NCBI GenBank assembly: GCA_035578905.1
Contig: JAQJVL010000057.1
Span: 806,001 to 870,000 of the forward strand
Origin: Stictocephala bisonia
Lineage: Eukaryota; Arthropoda; Insecta; Hemiptera; Membracidae
Direction: 5' to 3'
Length of the DNA: 64,000 nucleotides
Position numbers and translations under genes: made by a program. Under the pieces are notes generated by a model. That model was given only the letters and a program-made list of their open reading frames with translations, was not told the origin of the DNA and ran no database searches. Below are positions 23,190-34,804 of this stretch, piece after piece (within the stretch, counting starts at the first letter, position 1; the number at the start of each line of letters is the position of its first letter).

Positions 23190-23850
23190 AAGTACCGTAA
23201 TTTAAACTAGTTTTCACTTTTCATCAACTAATACGTGGTTGACATACGTGTTATACATTTCGAGATTTTAACTTTTCAAGAAAAAAGTTCTTATCAATTG
23301 CCTAAAACGTCGTTTTCTTGGTTCCTAGTGGTCGTAAATTTAAGTACTTGGTCGCGTTGTAATCCTTGTAAAATGTATAGTAACGATGCTTTATTTTTGT
23401 ATGTGTAAGTAAATCCAATGATTTTCAATTAATCTAAATCAATTTAAGTTTATGATTTTAAAGTGATTTTAAGTCTATTTATATAAATTTAAAATCCCTG
23501 CAATCAGTTAAGCATATACAAGTAATACGTTCCATAAGGATTAGGACGTGAAGTAATTAATGCTAGGAACTCTAGTGTAGAAGCGAAAAGGAAATTAAAC
23601 CTCTAAAATTAATAAAACTTATAGAAAACGTTCATTTCAGCCACGTATACAAATGTGATACGTAAATGGGATTTTTATAATAAAAGTGTAAAGTTGATTG
23701 ATTTTTTTCTTCAAACTAGTATACAAATTATTAAAACTTATAAAAAGAATAGATGTTATAACGTACAAAATAACGAAGAAAATAATGGTGCGATTCATTT
23801 TGTCAAAGGCCTCTAAGTTTCTTAGTAAACATCCTTCAAATTCGTAAACA
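23190..23850. mobile_element. Probable diverged relative of the 31.5-kb inverted-repeat element
   Basis: Left part (aagtaccgtaatttaaacta, gttttcactttt) resembles 31565-31600. Right part (ttataataaaagtgtaaagt, aggcctctaagtttcttagt) resembles 31868-31890 and, inverted, 31425-31455. Its own arms no longer pair well. Old element; boundaries approximate. Confidence 0.4.
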
Positions 23851-24164
23851 TTCTATGCCGACAGTAGTTAATTTTTGTATTATATTTATTACGTAGGATT
23901 ACGTTAATAATCAACGGACTTATTCAGATAAATTCTGAATCAATACTTCTAATGTAGAAAAAGTATGAAGTTAATATTTATAAACCGAACATCAATTATT
24001 ACGAGATTAACCCAGAACAATCTTTCTGTTAAAATTGTGTTAATGTTAAATACACTTATCTCTTAATAGTATTGTATAAATATATCCAGTGTGACAACTG
24101 TAATTAGGCTCGTTTTATGCAGTTTCAATATACTTGAGTGTTCTCAAAGAAGTCGCAGCTATCA
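23851..24164. other. A+T-rich unassigned sequence
   Basis: No gene or repeat recognised. Confidence 0.5.
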
Positions 24165-24290
24165 TGTCTAAGTTTAAGTAATGTAATTTCCCGTCCTGGC
24201 CTTCCATACTAATAACTCAGGCCACAGCTTCCTTCCTCAAATTAACTTACGAAGTTTATACTCTCTCAGTAATTGAGTTATTTCATACAA
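24165..24290 (+). repeat. Array-free copy of the 82/84-bp array flank
   Basis: Reads ctaagtttaagtaatg, then atttcccgtcctggccttcc, catactaataactc, ttcctcaaattaactta, matching 11028-11150. It keeps the tail of one repeat unit (ctaagtttaagta) joined to the flank, as an unexpanded locus would. Confidence 0.85.
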
Positions 24291-25311
24291 ATGTTTTGTT
24301 ATGCTCGCGTACCAAATTTATGGAATGGTTTTGATAAACGTATTTTATGTTTTGTTGACATGTCTCATTGTTAGATATGTGATGCTAAACTTGTATATTT
24401 CCAAGTATTTAAAAAAAATGTATTATCTTTTCTTCTGTTATATGACTGGTAAGCCATTTTTCTTGTACCAGTTTTGTATACTTTTTCAATGTATAGGGAT
24501 GAAATAGGTCTTGGCTATAAATTATTTATATTAGTTTTTTTTTTTTTTTTTAACATCATGTTTCCTCTACCGTCAACGATAGAAAATTTAAAATCGTCAT
24601 AATTCTGATAACCCGTATCTCAAATTATATCTACCGGTAAGGTCTTTTTGTTCGCATTTCACTGGAAAATGAGATCTATTTTTCAATGTCCTCTTTTTAT
24701 TTATTTCGAACGTGTTATAAATTGTTAATTGCTACTTGGTTCTTTGGAATTCATCTTAAGATTTAAAAGTACAGTATTAGTTTATGATCTCTATGATAAT
24801 GTACAATGAAAATTAAAATAAAAATATAGATCACTAGTATTATTTACGCTCTTTTAAACGATCTAAAACATAATTTTTTCGACAAACGTTAAGCAACAGA
24901 GCTGTAAAGTATTTTATACTCGGCATTTATAAATATACTTTTCGGCATTTATGGCAAGTAAGTCCAATATGGCAACTAGTTCTAGAGACTTGAGATGGCA
25001 CCCTCACGGTTTTTAATCTCAACATTTTTTATTCTCATTCTTTTACTTAATTGTCAATACTAGGCAAGACAACTTGTGCACCTGGACATTGTTGTCAGCT
25101 CCATTTCCTTTGCTGTGCACATTCAGCTACTACGTACGAAACTTATTATTTAAATATTTAACTGACAATTTTAGTTATGTTGCCTCGTATTCCTTGAATT
25201 CTCTCTTGTATATTACGTGCTGCATTAATTCGCTAGTTGTGTCTAGTAAAATAAAAACTTTTCTTATCGTAATATAGTCTTTGATCTTCGTATTTCTCCA
25301 TCTATTCCAAC
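24291..25311. other. A+T-rich unassigned sequence
   Basis: Short frames only, rich in hydrophobic codons from A+T bias. The end (tatttctccatctattccaa, then gttccag) is pyrimidine-rich, as expected ahead of a splice acceptor. Confidence 0.5.
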
Positions 25312-25315
25312 CAAG

Positions 25316-25447
25316 TTCCAGGAATTGTGCCAGTACGTTGAGGTTCGAACTGACGAAGAGCACATTGAACAGCTGTCAATAATTTACCACCAGATGGCGC
25401 TCTCCCACACCTCTCTCCTGTGTGTGGTCCAAACAGCTGTTACATAG
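25316..25447 (+). CDS. Candidate terminal exon (copy 2), 43 codons, unknown product
   Basis: Second copy of the block at 16180, TTC at 25316 to TAG at 25445-25447: FQELCQYVEVRTDEEHIEQL, SIIYHQMALSHTSLLCVVQT, AVT. Relative to copy 1, R replaces G and Y replaces H, with a silent gcg/gca change in the alanine codon. The pyrimidine-rich lead (tttctccatctattccaac) makes the ttccag|g acceptor more convincing than in copy 1. The sequence ccaccagatggcgctc within it (25387-25402) also resembles the insect CTCF core, which copy 1 has lost by one base. Product not recognised; an alternative is a non-coding dispersed repeat. Confidence 0.4.
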   Translation, partial: FQELCQYVEVRTDEEHIEQLSIIYHQMALSHTSLLCVVQTAVT

Positions 25448-25740
25448 GAATAACTGATGAATGTATTCCCTAGCTAGTTAATTAGCTGTCACATATTATT
25501 TACTTTGGCTTGTTGCTATATCCAAGAAAACTGCATATTGCTCTATTATTACGAGAAGCACTCGTTCATTTGAACAGATAGAAAAGTGAATTTGATTGAA
25601 AGAAGAAAATATTTGATTTGTTCTTAGGTTAGAAAATATTCAGTTCTTAGGAGTCAGTTGCTAATGTGCATTACAATAAACTGTAACGTATTCTTATAAA
25701 ATAAAATTTTTTTTATCTTTAATTTCTCCACTCCACTTCC

Positions 25741-25875
25741 ACTGTACGTGTATGGGTGGGTAGGTGGGTCACTACCACTGTACGTGTATGGGTAGGTGGG
25801 TCATAACCACTGTAGTGTATGGGTGAGTGGGTGGGTCACTATCACTGTAAGTGGATGGGTGAGTGAGAGTGTCAT
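25741..25875 (-). repeat. Short array, ~38-bp unit (GTACGTGTATGGGTGGGT family)
   Basis: Three to four units reading ccactgtacgtgtatgggtg, ggtaggtgggtca. The same unit appears in opposite orientation at 59480-59610, in degraded form at 60282-60370 and singly at about 19383. Confidence 0.85.
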
Positions 25876-26539
25876 AATAAAGCGAAATCTGTTTCTTTTT
25901 TCTGTCCTAGCTAGTCTGACAACCAGCTGGAGGTCCTGGTTGGTGAAGTTTGTTGTGTTTATGTCGTCGTGGTGTGTGAATATAGTTCCGTTCAAGGTTT
26001 CTCGTCTTAGTATGATAATTTTATTTAATTGAAAATAAAATTAAAATGAAACTCTTCCACAAAATAAAAACATAAATTTCTTCTTAAAATATTGTATTAA
26101 AAATGAACAACCAAACTTAAAAACATTCTCAATTAATGGAATAAAATAAAATAAACTTTTAATGTATCAAATATCAATAATAATTTAATATCTTACTATA
26201 TTCCAGATTAAATTATTTTCCATAATTCTGCTATTTTATGAATGATTTTCTCTGTTATTTGCAGACTTTGTGTGTTACAAAATTTGAATAAAATTGTAAT
26301 TACTAATTATTCCTCGTTATTTATTCTAACCTGGTCTGATAATAGTATCCCACTGCGAAGCATTCAAGTAAAAGTGTTAATTTTAATTAATTCTAAAATT
26401 CTAACCGCAGAGCATGTACCGTATTAACACGAATTTAGTATGATTTTAGTAGTTATTTATTGTTTTATTCTGAAAAATAAAAATGAATAATAAAAGTATA
26501 AATAAAATAAATATATTTTTCTAGTGACTTCAATCGCTT
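25876..26539. other. A+T-rich unassigned sequence
   Basis: No supported gene. The 25880-26010 stretch is GC-richer, with short overlapping frames on both strands and no recognisable protein. Confidence 0.4.
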
Positions 26540-27952
26540 TTTTAACCCAATAGCACCACACCAATAACGAATGAAGGTAGCAGTGTGTTGTATCAGACTG
26601 CTTTTTTTAACCCAATAGCACCACACCAATAACGAATGAAGGTAGCAGTGTGTTGTATCAGACTGCTTTGTTAACCCAATAGCACCACACCAATAACTAA
26701 TGAAGGTAGCAGTGTGTTGAATCAGACTGCTTTGTTAACCCAATAGCACCACACCAATAACTAATGAAGGTAGCAGTGTGTTGTATCAGACTGCTTTGTT
26801 AACCCAATAGCACCACACCAATAACGAATGAATGTAGCAGTGTGTTGTATCAGACTGCTTTGTTAACCCAATAGCACCACACCAATAACTAATGAAGGTA
26901 GCAGTGTGTTGTATCAGACTGCTTTGTTAACCCAATAGCACCACACCAATAACGAATGAAGGTAGCAGTGTGTTGTATCAGACTGCTTTGTTAACCCAAT
27001 AGCACCACATCAATGACGAATGAAGGTAGCAGTGTGTTATATCAGACTGCTTTGTTAACCCAATAGCACCACACCAATATCGAATGATGGTAGCAGTGTG
27101 TTATATCAGGCTGCTTTGTTAACCCAATAGCACCACATCAATGACGAATGAAGGTAGCAGTGTGTTATATTAGACTGCTTTGTTAACCCAATAGCACCAC
27201 ATCAATGACGAATGAAGGTAGCATTGTGTTATATCAGACTGCTTTGTTAACCCAATAGCACCACATCAATGACGAATGAAGGTAAGCAGTGTGTTATATC
27301 AGACTGCTTTGTTAACCCAATAGCACCACACCAATGACGAATGAAGGTAGCAGTCTGTTGTATCAGGCTGCTTTTTTAACCCAATAGCACCACACCAATG
27401 ACGAATGAAGGTAGCAGTGTGTTGTATCAGGCTGCTTTTTTAACCCAATAGCACCACATCAATGACGAATGAAGGTAGCAGTGTGTTGTATCAGGCTGCT
27501 TTTTTAACCCAATAGCACCACACCAATAACGAATGAAGGTAGCAGTGTGTTGTATCAGGCTGCTTTTTTAACCCAATAGCACCACACCAATGACGAATGA
27601 AGGTAGCAGTCTGTTGTATCAGGCTGCTTTTTTAACCCAATAGCACCACACCAATGACGAATGAAGGTAGCAGTGTGTTGTATCAGACTGCTTTTTTAGC
27701 CCAATAGCACCACACCAATGACGAATGAAGGTAGCAGTGTGTTGTATCAGACTGCTTTTTTAACCCAATAGCACCACACCAATGACGAATGAAGGTAGCA
27801 GTGTGTTTTATCACACCCGTTGTGACTGCTAATAGCCCAATAGCACCACACAAACGATGAATGAATGTAACAGTGTGTTGTATCAGGCTGCTTTTTTAAC
27901 CCAATAGCATCACACCAATGACGAATGAAGGTAGCAGTGTGTTATACACTGA
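26540..27952. repeat. Satellite array, 64-65 bp unit, ~22 copies
   Basis: Unit: aacccaatagcaccacacca, ataacgaatgaaggtagcag, tgtgttgtatcagactgctt, then gtt or ttttt. Variation is patchy along the array: taac units dominate the first third, atgac units after about 27000, and the linker changes from ttgtt to a T run after about 27370. One unit near 27810 carries an unrelated 20-bp replacement (cacccgttgtgactgctaat). Confidence 0.97.
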
Positions 27953-28449
27953 ATGAGTTTTGTTTGGTATAATTTTTACTCTTTTAAGAATATTATTTCA
28001 ATAATGGGTTATTTATACTTAGTCCATTTTCTGTATGGCATTTGCTCTTTAAAATGGAATAGTTCGTAGAAGACGGTTAACTGTGTGACGTAATATTCCA
28101 GGAATTGTCTGGTCATTGCGTGGGAGTTACCTGTTACCTGCCTTATAATGCTTTGTGGTATCGCATGACTAAAATCGGGAGTAGGGAATCAATACATGAC
28201 CACGCCTTATGTGAAAGTTTGAGTTTTTGTAGGGAGTTAGCTGTAACAGTTTTATCACTGGAAAATCCAAAATGATCAACCAAAGAATCAACAATGTAAC
28301 AATTGTGTTAGTTGACATGTTACATAGCAAAATATTTATAAGAGCTCCTCCGTCAAATTTGGTTATGTATTATGAACTCACATCATTTTGGTGGTGATAT
28401 AGTTTGTTGTCAATATAAGTTAAACATACAATTCTCCATTTTCCATAAT
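27953..28449. other. Array flank with a stretch matching the 100-bp satellite
   Basis: At 28093 ttccaggaattgtctggtca, ttgcg matches variant units of the 16.8-18.2-kb satellite (about 17828) at 24 of 25 bases. A 59-codon open frame follows it (28093-28272) but has no recognisable similarity and no start. Rest unassigned. Confidence 0.5.
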
Positions 28450-29340
28450 TTTACAAGTGATGTTGGATGAAATGGAAACAAAAGTTATTTTATATGAGGC
28501 GTAAATGCTTTAAAAAGACTTACGTAATTTTACATTTAAAGTGAAATATAAAACGTTATGTAAATTTACATGTTATATTAAATGCGTAACGACATGTATG
28601 TAATTTGTTATTCAGTATAAGACGAAATTGAAAAGCTTATATCAGTTTACATATTGTATTAGATGAAAATTGTTACACGTACGGAATGGTGTAATAGATG
28701 TTCAAAGACTTATGTCATTTTACATTTAGTGTAGACGAAATATAAACACTTACGTCATCGTATTCATAGTCTAAAATGAAGTGTAAAAACTTACGTCGAT
28801 TTATTTTAGTCTAAGACGAAATAGAAAAAGTTACGTCGTTTTACGTGCGATAATATGAATGAGGGACACATAATATTACATGTACTGTAAGATGAAACAG
28901 AAACACGTCATTTTAAGTAAATTTTAAGACTAAATAGAAATTCTTTGCATAATTTTACATATGGTGTTAGACGAAATAGAAACAGCTAATTCATTTGATA
29001 TGTAGTGTAAAAGGAAATAGAAAAACCGCACGTCATTTTACATGTTGTTATCGATGAATAAGGAACAGTTATTACATTTTACATGTTGTTATCGATGAAT
29101 AAGGAACATTTATTTCATTTTACATGTTGTTATCGATGAATAAGGAACAGTTATTTCATTTTACATGTTGTTATCGATGAATAAGGAACAGTTATTTCAT
29201 TTTACATGTTGTTATCGATGAATAAGGAACCGTTATTTCATTTTACGTGGTGTTATAGATGAATAAGTAACACATTTACCACTTTTTATAGTGTTTTATC
29301 TAATAATTGCGTCATTTTACGCGTTCCTTAAGATGAAAAG
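28450..29340. repeat. Minisatellite, ~41-bp unit, homogeneous core with decayed flank
   Basis: 29030-29240 holds five near-identical units (ttacatgttgttatcgatga, ataaggaacagttatttcat). To the left, units become progressively diverged (agacgaaatagaaa, ttacgtcattttaca motifs) back to about 28450. This fits recent homogenisation at one end of an old array. Confidence 0.85.
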
Positions 29341-29622
29341 GATTTATGGCGAGATAAAATGAGAGTTTCAAATGACAAAAAATCTTGGTTATATTACTTG
29401 AAACTCTTGTTTACTGCTTAACCCTTATGTGCAGGCTACTATTAAAGACTCAACAATTAAATTTAGGAAGGAGTCTAATTTTTTTTTAATGTAAATTTAA
29501 TTAATTCTTAAGTTATAATTATTTGAATTGTAAATAATTAATATTTGATAAACAGCCCATTTTGTTTTGTTAATGATTGTTTACTCATGATAAAAAAGTA
29601 AAAACACATTTAAGTAACCTTT
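29341..29622. other. A+T-rich unassigned sequence
   Basis: No gene recognised. Confidence 0.5.
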
Positions 29623-29628
29623 TTTATT
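29623..29628 (-). promoter_or_regulatory. Possible polyadenylation signal AATAAA
   Basis: On the minus strand the hexamer lies about 45 bases downstream of the stop codon of the candidate exon at 29673-29743. The hexamer is common by chance in DNA this A+T-rich. Confidence 0.25.
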
Positions 29629-29672
29629 AGTATAAAGCTCAACAGGTGTCAACATACGTATTTCAAAATCTA

Positions 29673-29743
29673 TCAATATTTTCCAGCTTGCTTTATTTCT
29701 TCAACAATAACTGCTCTGTCAAAATCTACAGAGCCTGGAGTTC
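29673..29743 (-). CDS. Candidate last exon, 23 codons, unknown product
   Basis: On the minus strand an acceptor-like run (ttctatctgttatag) is followed by a phase-1 frame encoding GTPGSVDFDRAVIVEEIKQA then GKY and a TGA stop, with an AATAAA about 45 bases further on. Composition looks protein-like: an acidic/basic amphipathic segment with few of the codons that dominate A+T-driven chance frames. The ATG-started frame extending upstream to 29861 would then cross intron and is not believed. No protein family recognised and no other exon identified to its right, so this remains a candidate. Confidence 0.33.
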
Positions 29744-29861
29744 CTATAACAGATAGAATTAATGTATAACATAATTGAATACGTGTGTGATACAATTGAC
29801 AGCAATCCTTACAATAGATTTGAGGACAATTAAAGGTACGTAAAGTATTAGAAACAATCAT

Positions 29862-30480
29862 AACACAGATTAGGCAAAACGTTTATTTTCAAATAAGTAA
29901 TAAATCTTCAAGACTTAGGCCTACGCTCCAAATTGGCCATATATGTAGCACCAACTGTGGTCCAATAGATAAGAGTTCATTTTATTTGTTTTAGTACTAT
30001 GGTGGAAAGTGAACCCATGATGTTTTCACAACATAAGTTTACATTTAGTATCATCTTACCCCAAAATTATGAATTGATGTTTTAAATGTTGTGTTAATAT
30101 CAACAAATATTGGCCATAAAAATAACAATGTATAACATCTTACTGATATAAAACATTTGGAGTTACAAGTGACAGATCGAATTAAAACAAAAATATGAAA
30201 AAGAAAAACTGTCACTGGCTGAAATGTAATTCAAGACTGAATGTTTATATTTATAAAGTAAATCTTTACTGGAAATAACAAAAGAAAATAAACACTAATG
30301 GAAAAACAAGACATAAATAAAAGACTGCTCAGCATATTTTTCTTCACATAGTTACTATAAGACAAAATATTATATATTAGATCGGGATATGATAACAGGT
30401 ACACAGCACGAAATATGGATATTTTTCATACTGTAGAAAAAAAAATAGTCAAAAGACTCAATAATCACAGTGTTTTAACA
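29862..30480. other. A+T-rich unassigned sequence
   Basis: Would be intron if the exon to the left is real. Nothing recognisable. Confidence 0.4.
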
Positions 30481-31351
30481 TATACAGGGTTACATTATGT
30501 CGGATAACAGCAAATTGATTTATTGATCAAAATATAAATTCGAAACGTTTACAATCTTAGACATCTTATTTTTGGAACATTGTTTAGTCATGTTGTACTA
30601 ATGGGGACGTCCTGGCGAGTATCGTCAATATTCTTTATGGAAGCCTATACCTTGTGATACATCACTTTAAAGGGCATAGTGAATTGAATTGAGTGCCACA
30701 AGCTTCATCTCTAAGTAATCACTCTATCAGGAAATGAAGGACATTGAATATTTGTTACGTCAAACAATTTAATTTAACTTCACTGTCAAACTGAAAAAGG
30801 AAGACAGTTCAAACATTTATTTTGTTACCAAATGTTGCTAAATAGTTAGTGTTAAGTCTTTTCTAACATCATAAATTAATTATTGTTATAAGAAATTAAT
30901 GAAATAACTAACTATTTACACACTTTAACTGTAATAAAAATGTCTTAAAATTGTACTAATAAACCAGCTCAAAATGGAAATTTATTTTTATATAAATGAA
31001 ACCTGTTTTAAAATGTTCGGAAATTTACTGTAAAACATTACTGTGGCAAGAACCAAGTTAAAATAAAATTGTTTAACGTCACGAATTTTCATTACTCAAA
31101 GAACTCTATTTTCTGATAGAGTGATTCTTGAGAGATATGGTTCGTAGCTTTCAATTCAATTCAGTATACCCTTTAAAGTGATGTATCACAAGGTATAGTA
31201 TTGCATAAGAATACTGACGAAACCCTCGACAGGACGTTCCTCGTTAGTACGACACGACTAAACAATGTTCCAAAACATTATAAAAAGTTTCCAATTTCGA
31301 TGAATAAAGAATATATTGAAGTGTTTCCAAACATAATATACACCCTGTATA
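30481..31351. mobile_element. TA-flanked MITE with ~255-bp inverted arms
   Basis: Ends tatacagggt and accctgtata give a TIR beginning TACAGGGT with flanking TA. Inverted similarity continues inward to about 30735 on the left and 31100 on the right (ggaacattgtttagtc, taccttgtgatacatcactt, taaaggg, tgaattgaattga, aatcactctatcag). The unpaired centre of about 360 bp has no coding frame. TA target and TACAGGGT ends suggest Tc1/mariner-type mobilisation. A short + frame at 31201-31386 lies in the right arm and is not a gene. Confidence 0.8.
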
Positions 31352-31464
31352 ACTTATTTCATGGCACGTTTAGCCAGGTTTTGTGAACAGGGGTGTCTAA
31401 TGTCATTATGTGTACCTTAGTTATAAGGTTGTTTACTAAGAACTTAAGAGGCCTACGAAATTTC
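31352..31464. other. Spacer between two inverted-repeat elements
   Basis: Short unassigned spacer. Confidence 0.5.
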
Positions 31465-32020
31465 CAATAACACCATTGTTTTCCTCGTTTAAATGTACGT
31501 TATGACTTACGCATTTTATATTATAACTTTTAGTCATTTTTATCCTAGTTATAACTAAAACTTGTACCGGAATATTAACTAGTTTTCACTATGTATCAAC
31601 TTCACACTTTTATTACTAAAAACCTAAAATTTTTACTTTTTTATTTTAGAATCAATTTAAAAAAACTGAATTTATCTATGCACAAATCATTAATGTTTTA
31701 TAACTATACATTTTTTTTAAACTAATTACTCTTACGACCTCCAGAAGCCAAGAAACAATTGTTTTAGCAAATAGATAAAAAACCTTTTTTCTTAAAAAGT
31801 TAAAATAACGAAATATATAAAACTTTCTTACCAATAACGCATTAACATATAAATGGAATACATTTACAGGTTTTTGAGTAATAAAAGTGTAATGTTGAAG
31901 CACAGTGAAAGCTAGTTAAAATTCCTGTACTTTTTTGTTGCAACGAGTATATAAATTATGAAAACTTGTCATAAAATGTTTAAATGCATATGCAACGTAC
32001 AATTAAATGGTGAACGCAAT
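31465..32020. mobile_element. Inverted-repeat element, ~150-bp diverged arms
   Basis: Left arm about 31465-31630 and right arm about 31862-32020 pair with roughly 75-85% identity by eye: aactagttttcacta against the complement of tagtgaaagctagtt-type sequence, and cacacttttattactaaaaa against tttttgagtaataaaagtgt. A related, more decayed element lies at 23190-23850. Boundaries approximate; no target duplication determined. The frame at 31958-32149 overlaps the right arm and is not supported as a gene. Confidence 0.6.
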
Positions 32021-32778
32021 GATGTATTTAGATTTAACAGTCTTCCAACTCAGATAAAGATAATTTCTGCGCTAACAGTTATCAACTACGAGGGATCTGC
32101 AATAATTAAAAAATGTCGAAATCTTAAAATACGGTTAATGCGTTTTTAACCGAAAACATCCTGTGTTTGTTGAAAGGTTGAATCACTATTTGGGTATAAA
32201 TTCCTGAAGGCCCTGACAAACCTCTGGTCTACCCTCCTGTACACACACATCCCTTATAGTCCTGTAATCCCCCATTAGGTGGGAGTTACCGTTGGTTATC
32301 CCTTCCTCTGAAAGGTCTTTTGAATATGCTAAAGTTACTCACTAGATAACACATGGGCTCAATTACAAGTAAATTAGGTTTTAGTACCAAAAATTAATCT
32401 GATAATTAGTCACATTGTTATTTTAAACATAAACTAGTAAAAAAAAACAGTATTTTTCTCCGAAAATATTAATATTTTAGACAAATATTATTACTTTACT
32501 ATGGTTTGGTATTAATTTTAGTAGTAACCTTTGAATGTTTTAAAATAACCTTAAGTTTTAAATGTTTATTACGGCGATCGTGCTGAAGAGCTTTTTTGCA
32601 CGAATTGTTTTATGTAAAAGAAAATATTAAGCATAACTAATCTATTGTTTGTTGACTGTTTACTAATGAAATACATTTTATCTCTTGTTTATTAATGTAA
32701 AATATATATGAATAAATCATGTTTATTGTAAGAAATTAAACTTATTTATAAATAATTCTGATATAAAATGAACCAAAA
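32021..32778. other. Unassigned sequence
   Basis: 32190-32340 is GC-richer (ctggtctaccctcctgtaca and following), with no recognisable gene. Confidence 0.4.
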
Positions 32779-33179
32779 TTAAGAGTCTGCAGAGGCTGTC
32801 AGCCGTGTCATGGTGTAAGTAAGTAAAATGTCATTTTCGAATTGGACATACGATCTCGCGTATCCAAATTAAACAGTAATTTTTAAACGGATTTTCCTAA
32901 CAAATTGCATTTGATCAAGAATGAAATTGTGCGTTGGAATTGCTTTCCGAACTTCTAACGAGCGTTGTAGTAAAAATAATTAGCTTGACGTGTTTATTGA
33001 CACCTATTTTTCAAAACTAGGCATATATATTCAACATATTCTTAAGCGTGATGATAAAGTTAAAAATGACACCTCATACACAACTTTTGGTCAATAAATA
33101 ATGAAAAAATAAGAATTCGCAAATATCATTGTTGTTATGGGATTAAAACCAACATGGCCGACAGCTTCTGTAGACTTAA
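32779..33179 (-). mobile_element. TTAA-flanked MITE, copy B (piggyBac-like)
   Basis: 401 bp bounded by TTAA at 32779-32782 and 33176-33179. Terminal repeats gagtctgcagaggctgtcag on the left and ctgacagc-type complement (ggccgacagcttctgtagac) on the right are well preserved at both ends, better than in copy A (12675-13089). Interior shares gcatttgatcaag, cctatttttcaaaactaggc and acacctcatacacaac with copy A in inverse orientation. No coding frame. Confidence 0.85.
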
Positions 33180-33273
33180 GACAGGTCTCTGCGGTTAAAG
33201 GTTTTTAAATAACGTACAAAATACACCATTTAAAGTAATTTAAGTTTCCCGTATCTGCGATAGTGGGAAGAAA

Positions 33274-33276
<3 letters not shown>

Positions 33277-33334
<58 letters not shown>
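33277..33334. repeat. (TA)n microsatellite
   Basis: About 29 uninterrupted TA pairs. Confidence 0.97.
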
Positions 33335-33337
<3 letters not shown>

Positions 33338-34804
33338 TATATTACTTTTTCAAGCGTTCATATACAATAATCTAGAAAGCCTAAGTATTTAGTTTTGTGT
33401 ATGTTGGCTAACCTGGTAAAAAGTAGCTGTTAGCTTCAAGTGCTTTGATTGTTTACATTTTATTTTTTATGATTTAAATTGTAAAAATGAAAGTGATAAT
33501 TGTTTTTAATAATGTTTGTTCATATTTGATATGTTTATATTTCCCTAAAATTCTCTTTCCCAGAACTTGCGTACATTTTTCTCAAGAACCGGAAAATATA
33601 TCTCAACGTTTTATTTTTTTAATTTTTCAGGTTTTTGTATTCTGTAATAATTTGAATTAAAAATTGTTTACATAAATCTCTTTGGCATTTTTACAAAAAT
33701 TCATGGCAAATCCTAATATTATTTCTAAAATGTAATTTTCATTTCCAGCTTTGTTTAAGGATGTGTTAAAAAAAATATGAAAAATCAGACGGTTATCGTC
33801 AGCTACTTCTAAGAAAAGGATACATAAGTTACCATTACAGAATATAGGTAAAATTTACTCCTTACGTAATTCGTAAATATATATTAAGAATTTGAATTAT
33901 TTAGCATTGTATTTGTGCTACTATGCTAGTAAAGCCGTTAAAAGACACAAACGAATATGTTATAAGAAAAGATTTTCCTGTTATGCATTAATTTTCGTCA
34001 AACAAAAATGAGCTACATTAAAAAGCTTTTAGGTTCGGTTAATAATGAAGCTCCACTAATTTATTATAAGTGAGATTGAACTTGGGGAATTAATGAAGAG
34101 CTCGTCAGAACCCTATGAAAGAAGTCCATTGGCTAAGTAATTGTGTTGATTGAGTCGAAAAAAGTATAATTCAATTATAGGGACAATTTACAATGAAGTT
34201 TTTTGTTTTTTGGGTTAATTTAATGAAACGCTAAGTGTATTTTGGGTATAATCATTGTAATTAATTTTAATACTACTGATTTCCTTTGGCTCTTGAGTTT
34301 GAAAACAAGCACCATGTAACTTTTATCAGAACCGAAATACAACTTAGCAATTAACATAACGTTAAAGGAGTAGTAGTTTCAGTATTGCCAATCGTTGTAT
34401 TGTCGTTTTAGTTGTGTATCTTAACTCCTTTTTGGTTATTACTAAAGACCAACAATATTATGGTATATGTCTAATAAATAAAAGTATGTGAAGCCCAGTT
34501 ATCGTAAAGTTTACTAGTTTTCAGAATATCGGATATAGACCACTGACCTTGGATTGATTTTTATAGCTATCTGAATGTTGAAACCTATCTGTATCAATCA
34601 TTCTTTTATTCCAATATATAAAAATCCTGTTTGAAAGTAAAATTATGACTTATAAAGTCCACGTTGCTGTGGCCATTGAACGATCCTTGCTCCCACCAGT
34701 CACGTAGTTTCTTTATTACTGCCTTTTAACGTAAAGCAGACTAATTGGAAACTCTATCCTCCAACAAATGTGGCATGTACTCTTCAGTGACGCAAATTGA
34801 TAGT
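33335..34804. other. A+T-rich unassigned sequence
   Basis: No gene. Patches around 34010-34130 (gttcggttaataatgaagct, gagattgaacttggggaatt) look less random than the flanks, but no function can be assigned. Confidence 0.4.

Noticed and set aside
26540..27952. CRISPR-like regular repeats
   Set aside because: Units are contiguous without unique spacers and the sequence is eukaryotic.
28093..28272. 59-codon open frame beginning FQEL, like the candidate exons
   Set aside because: Only the first four residues agree, and that stretch also matches a satellite unit; the remainder is unrelated.
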